A stretch of 64,000 nt of DNA from Aspergillus flavus (lineage: Eukaryota > Ascomycota > Eurotiomycetes > Eurotiales > Aspergillaceae), in contig NC_092408.1 in the NCBI RefSeq assembly GCF_009017415.1, forward strand, positions 1,426,001 through 1,490,000, read 5' to 3'. The position numbers and the translations under genes are program-made. The notes under the pieces are model-generated. The model worked only from the letters and a program-made list of their open reading frames with translations, did no database searches and was not told the origin of the DNA. Shown here in pieces: positions 11,401 through 23,640 of this stretch. Positions within the stretch are counted from its first letter, which is position 1; each line of letters opens with the position of its first letter.

Positions 11401-11825
11401 CAGTCCACCTCCTAAAGTGGAAACGCGACTAAACCGTCTTGGATCGTCAGATACACGAGGAGAGAAGGGAAAAAAAAAGCACAAAAAAGAGTAGCGTCTC
11501 CACTCACGCCTGCTACTATTCTTATCTGAGTTTGGTTCCATTTGTTAGTTCGTCCGTTATCCTCTCACTCTTATTCATAAAATCACCCTTCGCCAGCACT
11601 AACGACTCTCCCATGACTTTCTAACTGAGTTTAGTCGTTGCACTGTACTTCAGCTGGTGTGTTTGTTTGTTGTGTGGTGTTGATTCCTGGGGTTGATTAG
11701 CATCGACGACTCGTTATGAGAACGAGACACCCACGATCCACCATCAACACACAATACGGTCCTTTCGACCCATTTCTATGATTTAATCCTCGCGCTACGG
11801 TTCTCAGGAGACCATCGCAAGTGAC
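8447..11825. other. 3.4 kb divergent intergenic region, INO1 / LIM gene
   Basis: No coding frame with family motifs or plausible splicing was found. The stretch should contain both promoters and long 5' leaders. The 400 bp nearest INO1 include purine-rich runs and an AGTATTTAAGGG element at about 8850. A simple repeat lies near 10945-10982 and a run of eight A near 11470. Confidence 0.5.
10945..10982. repeat. AAT/AAC trinucleotide-rich simple repeat
   Basis: A run of AAT and then AAC/AAT trinucleotides lies next to an A-rich stretch beginning near 10909. It is a microsatellite inside the INO1/LIM intergenic region, not coding. Confidence 0.6.
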
Positions 11826-14229
11826 ATGGCTGCGACCATGAATATGGGCTTCTTGCCCACCATCAAATGTTCCAACTGTGGCATGAATGTCGAGATCTCG
11901 GCAATGGGGGACCATGTCTGCGCACCTGGGCCTGGTATTATTTTCCCTCGAAAATTCAATAGTTCGTGCTACTGACCGTTTCGATAGTATCTTCAACACC
12001 CCCTCCGCCACCACCGAAACATCACAGTCCATCAAAAAGTTTAGGGAGATCAGGAATTCCTCCACCCATTGACCCTTCAAAAGCTAGTACGTTCATCAGT
12101 GGCAACTAGTATGTCCCCGGACTCATCAGTAACCCCAAACAGATCGACCATTTATGCGCCTGGAAGCGGTGATCAGCAGCAAGGGCAATATTACCCCATT
12201 TCCAGACGGCCAGCAATCCCCGCCTCGCCAATTACTACGGAGCCAAACGTCTCCTCTCCCCTCTCAGCCAGATCAAGATGAGATTCCGACATTTCCCCTT
12301 CCCCGATCCATGTCACAAAAGACATCAAAGCATATGGTACCTCTGGACAATCCATACAAGGCGCTACCGATTCCGGCTGGCGATACAGGCACGACAGGCC
12401 TTAGCATTCGGTTACCTTTAGGAGAGCAAGCGATAGCACCGCCGCCACCGTTGCCCAAGGACGACGTTCCAGGGCCCCTGCCAACCTTCCATAAATATAG
12501 CTATTCCACTGAAAGTAAAAGCAGTTACCGAACTTCTATCGCAAGCTCCCGCTATGATTCCAGACGATCGACATCAGTATCGATGGGGCGGCCATCCTAT
12601 GGTAGCCTTGCCCAACAGTATAAATTCCTAGACGATGCTCCCCCAGTACCGTCTACATTCCCCAGCAAGTTGCTACGGGATTCAAATGCGACTACGTTCT
12701 CTGAAGCAAATATGCCCCACGGCGAGACCCAACACGACCAGGATCAGCATAAGCGCCATGGCAGTGGTAATCTCAATCCGTCTACCGAGCGCACCAGCGA
12801 CCAGGATGCCCAGGGGGATCGGCTGGGTGGTCTCCGTGCTTCATCCCATACCAACTCGGACCGTCTAAGCAGTAACCGCGGGTCCGCTGAACTTTTTTTT
12901 AGAAGTCCTACCCCGAGTTCCAATGGTACGCCATCGGAACTCCTCGACCTCCCCCAGGAGCGGTCAACCTCCCCTGCAGACATGCAGGGTATTGAATACA
13001 AAGCTTACAAGAGTCCGGGCCTCCCTCATCTTCCACCCCCCGACCAGGAGCTTGGCGACGTCGATGAACCCTCTGGAGCACAGAGGAGGAATTCGGATGC
13101 TGTCAGCGAAGCTGCTATTTCAATCACTAACTTTGCCCGCGAGTTGGGCTTAGACACTATGGACAGTGCGGCGGAGAGCTCGACAGCTTCCTCGGATTCA
13201 TCGCCGAGTGATACGCGAAGCGGTTCTTCTTTCTCCAGCATCGGATCAGCTATCAGTATGTCCAAGCGTCACCCGTCCGATCAAGGCCAACTAGGTACCT
13301 TAGTGGAGGACCTACAAAAAGGAAATGGCGAAAATACAACGATGTCAATGGCAGGGTCGGACACTCTCGAGCCTCCCCGGATGCCGCAACATCTTTTCAG
13401 TCCAGACTCCCCAACCGATCCCGCTATCAGTATGGGAAGTGTGTCCCTTCTTCATGATAAGCCCATGCAAAAACCGACAAAGCAGGACCAGCCGGAGCCC
13501 CCTGCAACAACTAGCCCTACCACTGAACGACCTGCCCGTGCAGCCCCCCGCCCAAAGGGCCCTTGCCGCGGCTGTGGCGAGATGATCATCGGTAAATCTG
13601 TCTCGTCCGCGGATGGCCGGCTTACGGGCCGGTATCACCGGGCCTGCTTTGTATGCTATGATTGCAAAACTCCTTTCCAAACCGCCGACTTTTACGTCTT
13701 GGATGACCTTCCATATTGCGCCCAGCACTATCACCAGCGCAACAACTCTCTGTGCCATACATGCCACACTGGGATCGAGGGACAGTATCTGGAGACAATC
13801 GAACGACGGGGTCACGGGCCGGCCGATCGTTTCAAGTTCCATCCTGACTGTCTCACTTGCCGCACCTGCCAAGTTGCGCTGAAGGGGGAATACTTTGAAT
13901 GGAATGGTCAAGTGTATTGTGAGCGTGACGCCCGCCGCGCCGCGGCTTTACCACCACCCCCTCGCTACCAGCGTCCAGGCCCGGGATTATACCCGCCCGG
14001 ACCGCTACCCCCCCATGCGCGTCAACCCTCGCGGGGCTATCCCCGTCCTCCACCTCCCGGATATGCAGGACGCCCCAGATCACCACGTCCACCTGGCCCA
14101 CCTGGCCCACCTGGAACCCCAACTACCCGTCTCCCGCCACCAAGCGCACTCGACGGACCGTACGGAATGACCTCGAATAGTGGCGGGCGATTCCCAGAGC
14201 GGAGAACTACCAGATTAATGATGATATGA
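11826..14229 (+). CDS. LIM-domain protein, paxillin-like
   Basis: Three exons (11826-11934, 11988-12086, 12143-14229) with introns of 53 and 56 bp give 764 residues. The short N-terminal exon encodes a CxxC...HxC cluster (C15, C18, H30, C32), a probable zinc ribbon. A long disordered Ser/Pro-rich region follows to about residue 540. Two LIM zinc-finger modules lie at about 544-600 (C544, C547, H568, C571 and partners) and 607-666. A Pro/Gly-rich tail closes the protein. LIM domains bind proteins, not DNA; fungal proteins of this layout resemble Pxl1/paxillin and are linked to actin, septum and polarity sites. Both introns were needed to bypass in-frame stops and to join the frame. The orthologue assignment is inference; LIM content is certain. 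Confidence 0.9.
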
Positions 14230-15541
14230 TTTTCAAAAAATATGCTCCAATGAGCAGTGTCGCTTATATGTTACTTTCATATTTGACTCACTGGGTGGCA
14301 GAGTTACTTTTCCCCCTCATTTGCTTTCTATGCGAGTTGGAGTATCGTGCTGTTCTGATCTGTCCATATTAAAGCTGCTTTATACCCTTCGTTTCTCGTT
14401 GATATTGTATCATGGTGTTTGTCTCTTTTTTGTACCCCCTGGGCTGGATATTTGATGTGGATGCCTTCCTACATAATGTTTGTTATAATGCTGGCCATGC
14501 AAAGCACTGGCTGGCGAAGTGATGTGACTAGACCCGTTGATGAGATCAATATATTGGCTCTAGCCTATCAACACACAAATACAGATGTATTTTGTAATTT
14601 ATCAATATTTGATAAACGTGTAGTTGTTCTGCGCAAGGTACCTGTATCATACGGATGTAGACATGACCGTCGGCCCTAAGATGATTGATATTGCTTTTGA
14701 GTACAGGGCATTATAGACAAGTTAAAGCACGACCCCGAGTTTCTTCTAGGTTGTTTTCAGAATTGCAACTACTTATATTATAGTACAGTCAAACCATATC
14801 TATGGGTTCTGAGGGGTGACTGACCCCTCGAGCATGATAACCTTTTGCTGCAGGCAGCTATGTAACAGGATAAATGAGGAAGTAGAGCAACGCGATCTGA
14901 AACGATAATCTGTAATGTTTCGTTCCGGTGAATCTGCCAATGTTCAGGTATTTTTCTTCCTTCAGGCTAGGGTTTTTTGGACCCCTGAGTGAGCATCGAC
15001 GTACTCAAAGCCATTATGCCTATATTTCTAACAATGGTAAGGGGTGCATTCCAGAGTTTACTATCTCGGTTCTTATAATATCAGTGGAGCAAGTTTGTGC
15101 CGATTGTCCGAATGTGGTGTCGTTCTTGAAATGTGTAATCATGTTGGTATGAATAGCTGCATCGCTTGTTCTCGGTATTGGCGTGATAGGAACGGATGTT
15201 TCTTGCATTAGCAGTCGACAGCCCACTTTTGTGTATCTTTCCCAGGTCTTGCAACGGTGGGACTTCTAAGAAGAAGGACCATAGAGGAATGAATCAGGAG
15301 ACCAGGGCTAGGCTGGTCAGGTGGCAGACACCTCAGGCTCGATGTAAATATTTTTATGTTTTACCCCAGTCTCGGCCAATTTCTGTCTCTATATGGGTTT
15401 ATTTCTTGCTTAATCGCTTTAAGTAACCACCCACGTTTTATTAACATGACTAACATAGACTTGATCGTCATTGTTTGCAACCATGACGTACAGAGACTAA
15501 TAGGACTTTGGAGATGTACCATATCTCAAGACAGGCAGTCT
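14230..15541. other. Convergent intergenic region, LIM / sulfatase
   Basis: This space lies between two converging gene ends. It is AT-rich with short frames lacking motifs. I see 3' untranslated regions and nothing else. Confidence 0.5.
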
Positions 15542-17566
15542 TCATAGCCACCCATCAAAGAATCCCCATCGCTTTACCGACACATACTCCCCTTCACTCC
15601 TCTTCGCGGTTGACCCACTTCCATAAATATTGAATTCCTGTGGCCCCTCTGCATAAATATGATACCCAAGGCTACATTCCGAGAATGACACCTTCGGCTG
15701 GTTCGCATAGAATTCATCAAACCCTGAGTCCAGTGCATCGGCTAAGTTATTCACGTAGCCCTTCGGGTGAAGCTGCCGCCATGGCTCGCGGCAGGAATCT
15801 CCATTGCACGATTTGAGAACCATCATTAGTGCATCAAGGCGGGGAATGATCTGGCCGAGGTGACGGTTGGCGATGGTATAGGATTGATGGGCGCTAATGT
15901 TCGAAGCCAAGTTGGTCGTTTGAAGGGGATCGTCCTATTCCATTTCTTTAGTATATGTAAGGTGAGGGTGATTTGACTTGACTTAGGTACCTTTAGATTG
16001 TAGAATTCTTTGTCGTTAGTGCACCAGACTGAATAGTAAAGACTATAGTCGTCTGAGACGAGCCGTAGGCCCTTGTACGTGTTGTTTTTATAGCTATTGC
16101 CTGGCTGGCTGTCATTGTCGCTTTTGTAGCCGTAGATACCTTCGGGAACAGCCTATAGAGGTCGTTGTTAGTTGGTCGTCATAGAGACAAGATGAACGTG
16201 GGAGGAGCTCACAATTCCCCAGTACTCGATTGCTACATGCTCCGACTTATTATCTGCGTTACCCGCATCGATGGTAGTCGGGATCTTCTTTCCATCCAGG
16301 CCATCTCTCGTCGTGCCCGCAATGGAGAGGAAAGTAGGCGCAAGATCAGTGTGGCTAGTGACGACATCAATTGTTTGATTCTGAGGAATGCCAGGACCGC
16401 GAATGAATAAAGGAATGTTGATATCCGTTTCTGTGATGTGTCAGCATTTCCCTAATGCTGTGACCTAGGACTCATGATCGCACGAACTCACCATATCCAC
16501 AATTCTTCCCAGGCTGCATAGCATGCTGACCAATATGGTACCCATTATCCGTAGAAAAGAAGATATACGTATTGTTAAGCACACCAGCCTTATCAAGCTT
16601 CTCGAAAAGCTCACCAATCATCTCATCAACAGCCTGAAGCGCCCGTAACCGACACCGCTGGAACTCATCGATATAGTTAATTTCCTCCTCGGTGAGCGTT
16701 GGCAAGTCAGCAACCCACCCGACAGCCCCATCAATGATCTTATTGAAACTCTCATCACGGGGAATCTTATAATCCTTAAAGAGCTGCGCATGGCGCGGCG
16801 CATATTCAGGCTCACCAAACCAAGTCGCACCCGTCACTGCATCCTGGGATCCATTCGAGTGCGGCGCGTTCGGCGCAATAGTAAGCATCCACGGGCGATC
16901 CGGGTTCGCTAACGCTTCATCCAAAAAGCCCAATGACTTGTTCTTGATCACATCGGTCGAGTATTGGCCAGCGTAGCTAACGGGTGTCTCCCCGTTACGG
17001 GTCATTTTAGCGTTGTAATACCGGTAGGTCCATGGGTCGAGGAGGAAGTCGGAACCATTGAATCCCTTCGCGTAAGGGTTGTTGTAGTTTTCTTCTGTAT
17101 GTGAATTCCAGAGCTTGCCGACGTAGTATGTATCGTAGCCGGCTTCTTGCATCCAGATCGGTAGGTAGTTGTCGTTCCAGCCTGCGCTGACTACCTTGGG
17201 GTATCCACCGTATGGTAGACCGACGTCTGTGATGTTGGTGTTGTGTGGCATGCGACCTGTCCAGAGGTTGGCTCTGGATGGGCAACATAGGGCTACGGAG
17301 CAATAGTGTTTGGGGTAGGTTGCTCCTTTTTGGATGAGGTTTTCCTGTGGTTTGGGTTATTTGCGAGTTCTTGCTAATGGCTATGCAACAGAACAGAAAG
17401 CAGGGGTGGTATGGAGGACTAGGTATGTACAAACCTGCAGCTTAGGCATGTGGTCCAGTCCACCGATGAGTTTGCCCTGATCATCCGTAAGGATAAACAA
17501 GATATTAGGCTGTTTGGCGGCCGTCGCAAGGCCCCAAAGCAGCCATATTCCGAACATAACCTTCAT
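15542..17566 (-). CDS. Secreted arylsulfatase (type I sulfatase)
   Basis: Five exons (17566-17435, 17344-16492, 16430-16213, 16152-15991, 15934-15542) with introns of 90, 61, 60 and 56 bp give 585 residues, a usual length for fungal arylsulfatases. ATG at 17566 opens a signal peptide (hydrophobic 3-17, AA at 16-17). Metal ligands appear as D28-D29 in LTDDQG and D310-N311 in STDNGYH. The sulfatase signature CCPSR starts at C64, the cysteine normally oxidised to formylglycine, and K121 and H206 fit the active site. It should hydrolyse sulfate esters outside the cell or in the secretory path to supply sulfur. Several N-glycosylation sequons are present. All four splices keep frame and conserved sequence, so the model is solid; substrate unknown. 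Confidence 0.93.
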
Positions 17567-20270
17567 CGTGACTGATACCAAGACTGATTTGCTTTCTCCG
17601 CTTACGGAAAGCCACAGGATTCAGGTACTGGTATAACCGGTGAGATAGGCGCCCTGTTATGTACAAAAGCTCCGAGATACTGACCATATTTATGTCTTTG
17701 CCCTTCCATCATGCGATCCCCACAGCGCCCTCGCGCACCACTTCCGCAAAGCATACTCCTCGGAGTAGCGCATCTTGTGCAATAACCCCACAGGATTGCA
17801 TCGTAAGAATCAACACTGAGGAGTTGCCAAATGATCCGTTAAAATATCGCGTAGCGGGGGATCGTCGCGCAACACAGAGGTAAAAGACGGAAGGCAGACA
17901 GCGTTTCACGGAGAAAATCTTGACTGACGGGGACGATCAATGCGGAAGGATAGAAAAGATCTACGTTTTGCCGAGAGATGTACGGGGTGTAGTTGATGGT
18001 TACGGGGAACGCGGTCAATTGCGAAATTTTGAGGCCGATGATGCTAGAGGACAAGCAATGGTATAATGGTGGGTCCGCATCACGTCTTCGATATGCTAGA
18101 TTTAGCCGTTTCTTCGGTAGATGGAGAAGCCATAGCGCAAGTGTGGTGAGGGTGACTAGGGTTGTTGATCTAGATAGAGTAGGGCGGGAGTCGATCATGG
18201 TCCATAGAGCCATTTAGGGCTACCTCGCTTTGGCAGCCAGGTTTATTCCCTTGAGCAACGGTGCAGGTAAACATCAATATACTGGACCACTTTGCCCAGT
18301 ATGGCAGTTAAACGGCACTTCAAATCAGGCAAGAAGTGTTAAAAAAGAGCCTTAAGGTCAAGTCTTATAGCAGGCTGTATGGAGTAGATAGGCTTCGTAA
18401 GTCTCTGCCAAGCTAGCTCCACAACCGGCTCTTGGCTATACAAGCTATAGGCTTAGTACTGTCTATATTCACTAGTTGGTTTAATTTACAAGGACAAAGT
18501 GGACGTACCTCGTGTGATAAGATTGAAACAGCATGAGAATAAACCCTTCATATGGAATGATCAAAATATAATAAACATCGGATCTGAAGACCAAACTAGC
18601 TAGCATATAGCCCGGATTAGAGTATCCCGCTTACGCAACTTGCATTAAACCGCCCATTTTGTTGGGCCAAACAGATGGGTGAAGGACAGCTACTATCGTC
18701 GCATTCAAAGAATAGCCGAATCACAATCGTTGTGAGCATCTTCAACGAGAATATATCTCATCTTCTTGGCTGAAACCCATCTAACCAACTCTCTTGTTCT
18801 ATTATAGTAGGTGTTTTCAAATATAAGATAGATTAGTATATGTGCTAAAGAATCATGGATTGTCCGTTGCACATCTATAACAGGCCTAGATGAGTCAGTG
18901 TGCGCTCGCAAGGACGCAACTCGTGGTAGCTTCATACATATTTTAGCTCACGAAGACTTGGATATCAAACTAAGCGACAAACACGGAAACACTGTCAGTA
19001 GTAACTTGCAATTGTAAGTGTAATCGGATATAAAATAACCATGTGCGAAGCAGAAGTGATAGAGGCATAATTCCGAGGGTCACTCATTATAATAGGTAAA
19101 CTAGATACTGCACATCTCGTAGCTTGGTCCAGCCGCGCTCCATGACCAGGCAGGTCCAGGCAGGTTATAGACACCGTGGCGTATTAATGCATCCATAGAT
19201 CTTGGAACGCTCTCCACTCATGTTCCCCTGCTGTCAGAGGCGCACCGTGGTCAGGACTCGCCAGCGCCAGAAGCTGGCGCATTATCCGAGTGTTTATATT
19301 AACCAACCCTATGTGGGGCCCAGGAGAGGCCGAACAAAGATAGCTTATGCAAAGGCAGTCGGGCCGATAATTGTTGATTCGCTGGGTTGATATTCAGAGT
19401 TTCGGGGACCTTCAAGAATCGGCATCTACTGGTACCATTCAACCAAGCGATCAATGGGCTGGTCTCCGACCAGAAAATATCGGGATGCTTCTTGGCTGAC
19501 TCAAATGAAAGCTGCAGACAAGCTTGAGATGGTCTGCATAGCGGTTGATGCATTCATAATCCTGGAAAATATGCTCTAGGTCTTGGGCGGAAAAAGATCG
19601 TGGAACATGTCCCTTTTGTTTGTTAGAGTCACAGAGATTGCTAGATATATGGCTTTATAACCCGAGGCATGCTCAATATCTTGGTCATAATGCGACGGTC
19701 TTATGGAGCAATTACAACTAAGATGAATCTGACAGCTGGGTGTCAAGAGAGGTGCGGCGTCAGGCAACCAAGCGTCTGCCGAGAGCCTTTACTAAGGCTA
19801 TCTTTGTCGTGACTATAACTGAACAAAGGAGTACCACATCCCGCGTCATTAAAGATTTTTCATCTAAGCAGGGCAATTCGGGCACGGTCTTTGAAGTAGA
19901 ACTAAAATCGGCTGTTGGCCCCTATTCGTGGATCTTTCTCAACATCCACGTTCAAGTGCCGCAAGGTAAGCAGAATGAAACAAGAGCCCCCAGTTCTTAG
20001 GTGATATGTCGGAAAAGCTCCTTTGTTATCGTAGGACCAGGTACCCTTGAAACGAAGATGATTCCAAATGCTAAAGGAAAATCGAACTTTGATACCGTGT
20101 CTGGGGGCTCCCAAGGGGTATAAGGACCGTTGAATCATTCGCGTGTGTTGAGATCTGTCTGAGCAACAGAAATTCTTGGAGGTTGATCAATGTGAAGCAA
20201 TCAACAGTGTGCTTCTGGTGGTCATTCCATTGCATTCCGTTTTACTCTGTTTTTCCTTCTTTAACTCACA
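17567..20270. other. 2.7 kb intergenic region
   Basis: This holds the sulfatase promoter on the left and the promoter of the secreted protein on the right. A leftward 124-codon frame (18213-17839) with a hydrophobic segment is not supported by any motif. The segment 18240-18650 is AT-rich and looks like decayed repeat DNA. No gene is called. Confidence 0.4.
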
Positions 20271-21458
20271 ATGACATCTTTGCCTGGATCAAATCGGGCC
20301 ATGCTAGTGGCTCTATGGCTTATGTTTGCTCTTTTAATCGGATTTTCTGACGGTCATGCGAGGTCCATCCGACGCCATGGAGGATTGAGGAACCCATCTC
20401 GTCCCATTAAAGCAGTTTCGCTCTGTGGAATAGGTTGCCCCTCGTGCCCCGCCGGTTCAAAGACAGCACCAAAGGTTTCGAGACCTAAAAACGGGATAAA
20501 AAGTGGATCGTTACCCAAGCGGGTGCTAGCCAGACCAGAGGATGAGGATTTCGGTGGGGATGTTGATGCGTTCTTGGTGAGCCAATATATGAGAGCGGAT
20601 TGGGTGCCTTCGTCTCAACAGAGCCTGTCATCAGGTCTGTTCAGGGAATTGGGAAATGTGAAGTTCAACTTGGCAGTGCAGGATCTACATGGATGTACCT
20701 CAGTGGTAGTAGTTTCCGAAAAGGGTGTATGGATGTCGCATATGTGGGAGAATCCTGCATTCGGTACGGAAGGCCCGTCTGGCGAGTTGTGGCCCAGTGC
20801 CGAGAACACGTTCATAGCCGATGTCCTCAATGCAATGGAACATGGCAATCAAGAGATGCCAGGCCTGACGCAATTCACCGGAAATGGCGGTGCCTTCATC
20901 GCCGCCTACAAGCCTTTTGCCTACATCTTTTATCCGACGGGGACTCAGAACCTTAACTATGACCGTGCATATAAAGCTAGGATCGATCGGATCAGAGAGA
21001 AACTCCAACGGCTCATTCCACTGAAAGCACCACCCCTCCTATATCAATATGATCGCACTAGAGGAAGTATGATGGATGCAAGGGGAAAGGTTCTCTTTCA
21101 GTACGAGCCTAATGAAAGAGTTATGCAGACCAACGATGGCCCCCTGCAACAGGCACTGAATCGCTTATGGCTAGCCAATCGACCTACGTATGTTCATCAG
21201 AGATACTGGCCTGCTTGGCCCCGGCAGATGGTCGCCGGTAATGCCAATCAGAAAAGGGATACCGCGTCTAGTACACCGAGCTCAACACCAAACTCGACGC
21301 TTGATGATCCGGAGACCACACTTACCCGCCAGATCATCCCAACATTGTCCACTATAAGTCTCGATGACAGTATTGAGTCTTCTCCTGCAACTCTTGACGA
21401 GACACTGATTGTGTCACCAACATCTGAGGCCGAACCGGACATTAACATCGATATCTAG
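20271..21458 (+). CDS. Secreted protein of unknown function with possible Cys/His dyad
   Basis: One exon encodes 395 residues. A basic start and hydrophobic segment (about 10-26) followed by GHA-R suggest a signal peptide ending near residue 30. A Cys-rich patch (CGIGCPSC, 52-59) follows, then a KR at 83-84 that could be a Kex2 processing site. The folded core is about 95-310. It contains GCTSVVVVS with C142, and H157 in MSHMWE, a spacing of 15. That is the same spacing as the catalytic Cys866/His881 pair of CNF1-type glutamine deamidases. The tail after KR328-329 is Ser/Thr/Pro-rich. I recognise the core only as a fungal conserved hypothetical type; the deamidase idea is inference from two residues and the surrounding strand pattern. 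The gene looks intact. Confidence 0.75.
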   Translation: MTSLPGSNRAMLVALWLMFALLIGFSDGHARSIRRHGGLRNPSRPIKAVSLCGIGCPSCPAGSKTAPKVSRPKNGIKSGSLPKRVLARPEDEDFGGDVDAFLVSQYMRADWVPSSQQSLSSGLFRELGNVKFNLAVQDLHGCTSVVVVSEKGVWMSHMWENPAFGTEGPSGELWPSAENTFIADVLNAMEHGNQEMPGLTQFTGNGGAFIAAYKPFAYIFYPTGTQNLNYDRAYKARIDRIREKLQRLIPLKAPPLLYQYDRTRGSMMDARGKVLFQYEPNERVMQTNDGPLQQALNRLWLANRPTYVHQRYWPAWPRQMVAGNANQKRDTASSTPSSTPNSTLDDPETTLTRQIIPTLSTISLDDSIESSPATLDETLIVSPTSEAEPDINIDI

Positions 21459-21941
21459 TCCACTCCAGAGCACAATACCTTGATCGGTAATGAGTTCGGA
21501 ATCCAGCCCGACATCTGTTAGACAAATTTCAGCATCATTCCATTGCCTAGCTAAAAGGCGACCCATACTATAGGTACAGCGGTAAGCGATAAGGTAGCGA
21601 GACCGTTAGTACAATAAAAAGTCTCAAAAACTAGCATTTGGCCTACCACGACGAGAACTGCAAAATCGCCACCATATTCCTAAACGACAGTCCTCGTAGG
21701 AATGGAAAACATCCAACAAACACGGAATCTATCTATTGTAAATATATCTAATAAAAGTTATTTTCCCCATTACGACTACTGCAGAAGTACGATCATTTCT
21801 CAAAGTTGGACTTCAAGTCAGGAAGGCGAGGAGAGAAAGCTTTGTTATAATCTCGAATAGGATTATTACTCGTCAAGGATATAGTCGACGCTCACACACT
21901 TGTAGAGTGTTAGAGATCAGACCAAAAAGACTTCCAGCCAC
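21459..21941. other. Convergent intergenic region
   Basis: This is AT-rich DNA between two converging genes. It holds 3' untranslated sequence and no supported frame. Confidence 0.5.
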
Positions 21942-22535
21942 TCACAGATTAGTTGCACTCGCACTGGGCTTAATCTCCGTCTGAGTCCCCAGTTCCTCCT
22001 TCAGCACTTTATCCCCAACAACTAAAGGCTTGGTACCCTGCAGCACGAAAACCATCCTAGTCCACTCTGTCTCACTTGCATTTCTCCACTCATGCATTGT
22101 TCCCCTCTGCACAGCAATATCACCTTTCTTCAAGAGCTTCATCTCCTCCGAGTCCAACCACATCTCAATAGATCCCTCCAGGACGATCCCATAATCCAAG
22201 CTCTGTGTCCGATGCATTAATCCCTTGCCTCCCGATTTCAGAGGCGCAAAGTCCACGACCCGGCAGACGGTTCCACTGGGGCTAACCAGACCCAGGTTGC
22301 CAGACGCTATCAAGGACTCGTGGGCGGCTATATCGGCGTCACCGCTTAGTTCGGCAGGGAACTGGGAGGTTGTGAAGGGGACATTGAAGCGGAGGCTACC
22401 GTTGTCGTATTCTCTGAATGTACTTTCCGTTTCACTGTGGATTATCGCGGTACCGTTGGCGTCGTGGGTTGTGATGTATCGGGTGAAGTTGGGGAGGGTT
22501 GGGGTGTTGTGGGGGTTATGGGATGATGAGGACAT
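21942..22535 (-). CDS. Cupin-domain protein
   Basis: The frame from ATG at 22535 gives 197 residues. The open frame extends upstream to 22712 but without an ATG, so the shorter start is used. The single cupin barrel is at about 95-180: HRTQSLDYGIVLEG is the first cupin motif in the form seen in small fungal cupins, and GDIAVQRGTMHEWRN is the second. Candidate metal ligands are the histidine of LMHRTQ and the histidine of TMHEWRN; the usual HxH pair is reduced to one His. Such proteins often stand near oxidoreductase or decarboxylase genes, but none adjoins here. The role is unknown, with a small metalloenzyme or binding protein likely. The divergent neighbour is a broken kinase-like gene. Confidence 0.85.
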   Translation of the reverse strand: MSSSSHNPHNTPTLPNFTRYITTHDANGTAIIHSETESTFREYDNGSLRFNVPFTTSQFPAELSGDADIAAHESLIASGNLGLVSPSGTVCRVVDFAPLKSGGKGLMHRTQSLDYGIVLEGSIEMWLDSEEMKLLKKGDIAVQRGTMHEWRNASETEWTRMVFVLQGTKPLVVGDKVLKEELGTQTEIKPSASATNL

Positions 22536-23640
22536 TGCGGTAGTATTCCTTGTGGCTTTCGAAGACGTTCCTTCTTGTTCAGATTGTTTTTCCGTTGTGT
22601 TTTGGATGCCCTTTTTATGTAATGCGGGCTGTTCAGTGGTAGTGGAAGAAGATGAGGTGTAGCAAGACCTGAGCCACAGCTGGGTTTGAACGCCGAGGGG
22701 TTCGGGAGTCACTGGATTTTGAGAGCTACCAGACTAATCTAGGTTCATGTACCGATATTTTACTGTTTTGTGTAGCTTTTTCTCGAACTCGGCCAATCAA
22801 TGTTGTGGAGCTGCAGGGTGAAGTGGCTTGCATGATGTGACGTGGTGAGGGGTTGAGCTCCCGCGGATCATTGAATATGTACATCTCTGGATCAAAAAGA
22901 GCCGACGATTTTCATGAACTCATGGAATGGCTCGAACCGTTTCATTTCTGCGTGCAAAATACTGAATATCTGGTATGAAAAAGGCTCATACTGCTTGGTG
23001 CCCTTTCACTGTTCTAGCCGTAGTGCCATATATGTCAAATAAATAGTAACATTTATGAAGATCCAGTGCAAGGACACCCGTAACGGTTTACTCCAGAGCC
23101 TGGGGTTATGAGAATATTCTCTTAGCGAAAAGGCCCGATGTTCTTCACTATTCTACCTCATCCCTAGATCGTGAGGCAAGTGGCTCCAAAATTCAGAAAT
23201 GGAGTTGGAACCGGGGTTGATACCTTTTTACTACACATACTGTTTCAGATGAAGGTGCTCACGACTATTTCTGTAACCTCCGTGATCGGAGAACTCCTAT
23301 CATCTTTGTCTCGTTTAGAAAAGGCCATATAGGTCACTTGCTGTGACGATAGTTTCCCATGGTGACACCAAATGGAATTGCTAAGCAGATTGTTGGGGGA
23401 TCCATGGTTGTGAGACTATTTACTCAAAGGTTGTATTGTTTCAGCTTGTGCCCAAACCGATCAAGTTTCTAAGTTTGGCTAGCCAACCCTTCCAGGAGCA
23501 ATTAAGAATAAAACTACAAGTACGACATATTTGCATTGGATTCCCCATCAGAAATCATAGCACCCTAGCTGTGCGGCACATGAATTCTTTGATCCACTCG
23601 TTGAACCCATTAGCATTAGTATTATCCATCATCCCATATG
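22536..23640. other. Intergenic region, cupin promoter side
   Basis: No supported coding frame was found. It contains the cupin promoter and sequence upstream of the kinase-like pseudogene. The original 5' end of that pseudogene could reach into the last 200 bases, but I cannot show it. Confidence 0.4.

Noticed and set aside
17839..18213. Leftward 124-codon frame with a hydrophobic N-terminal part
   Set aside because: It has an ATG, but the composition is irregular, no family is recognisable and no join to further exons was found.
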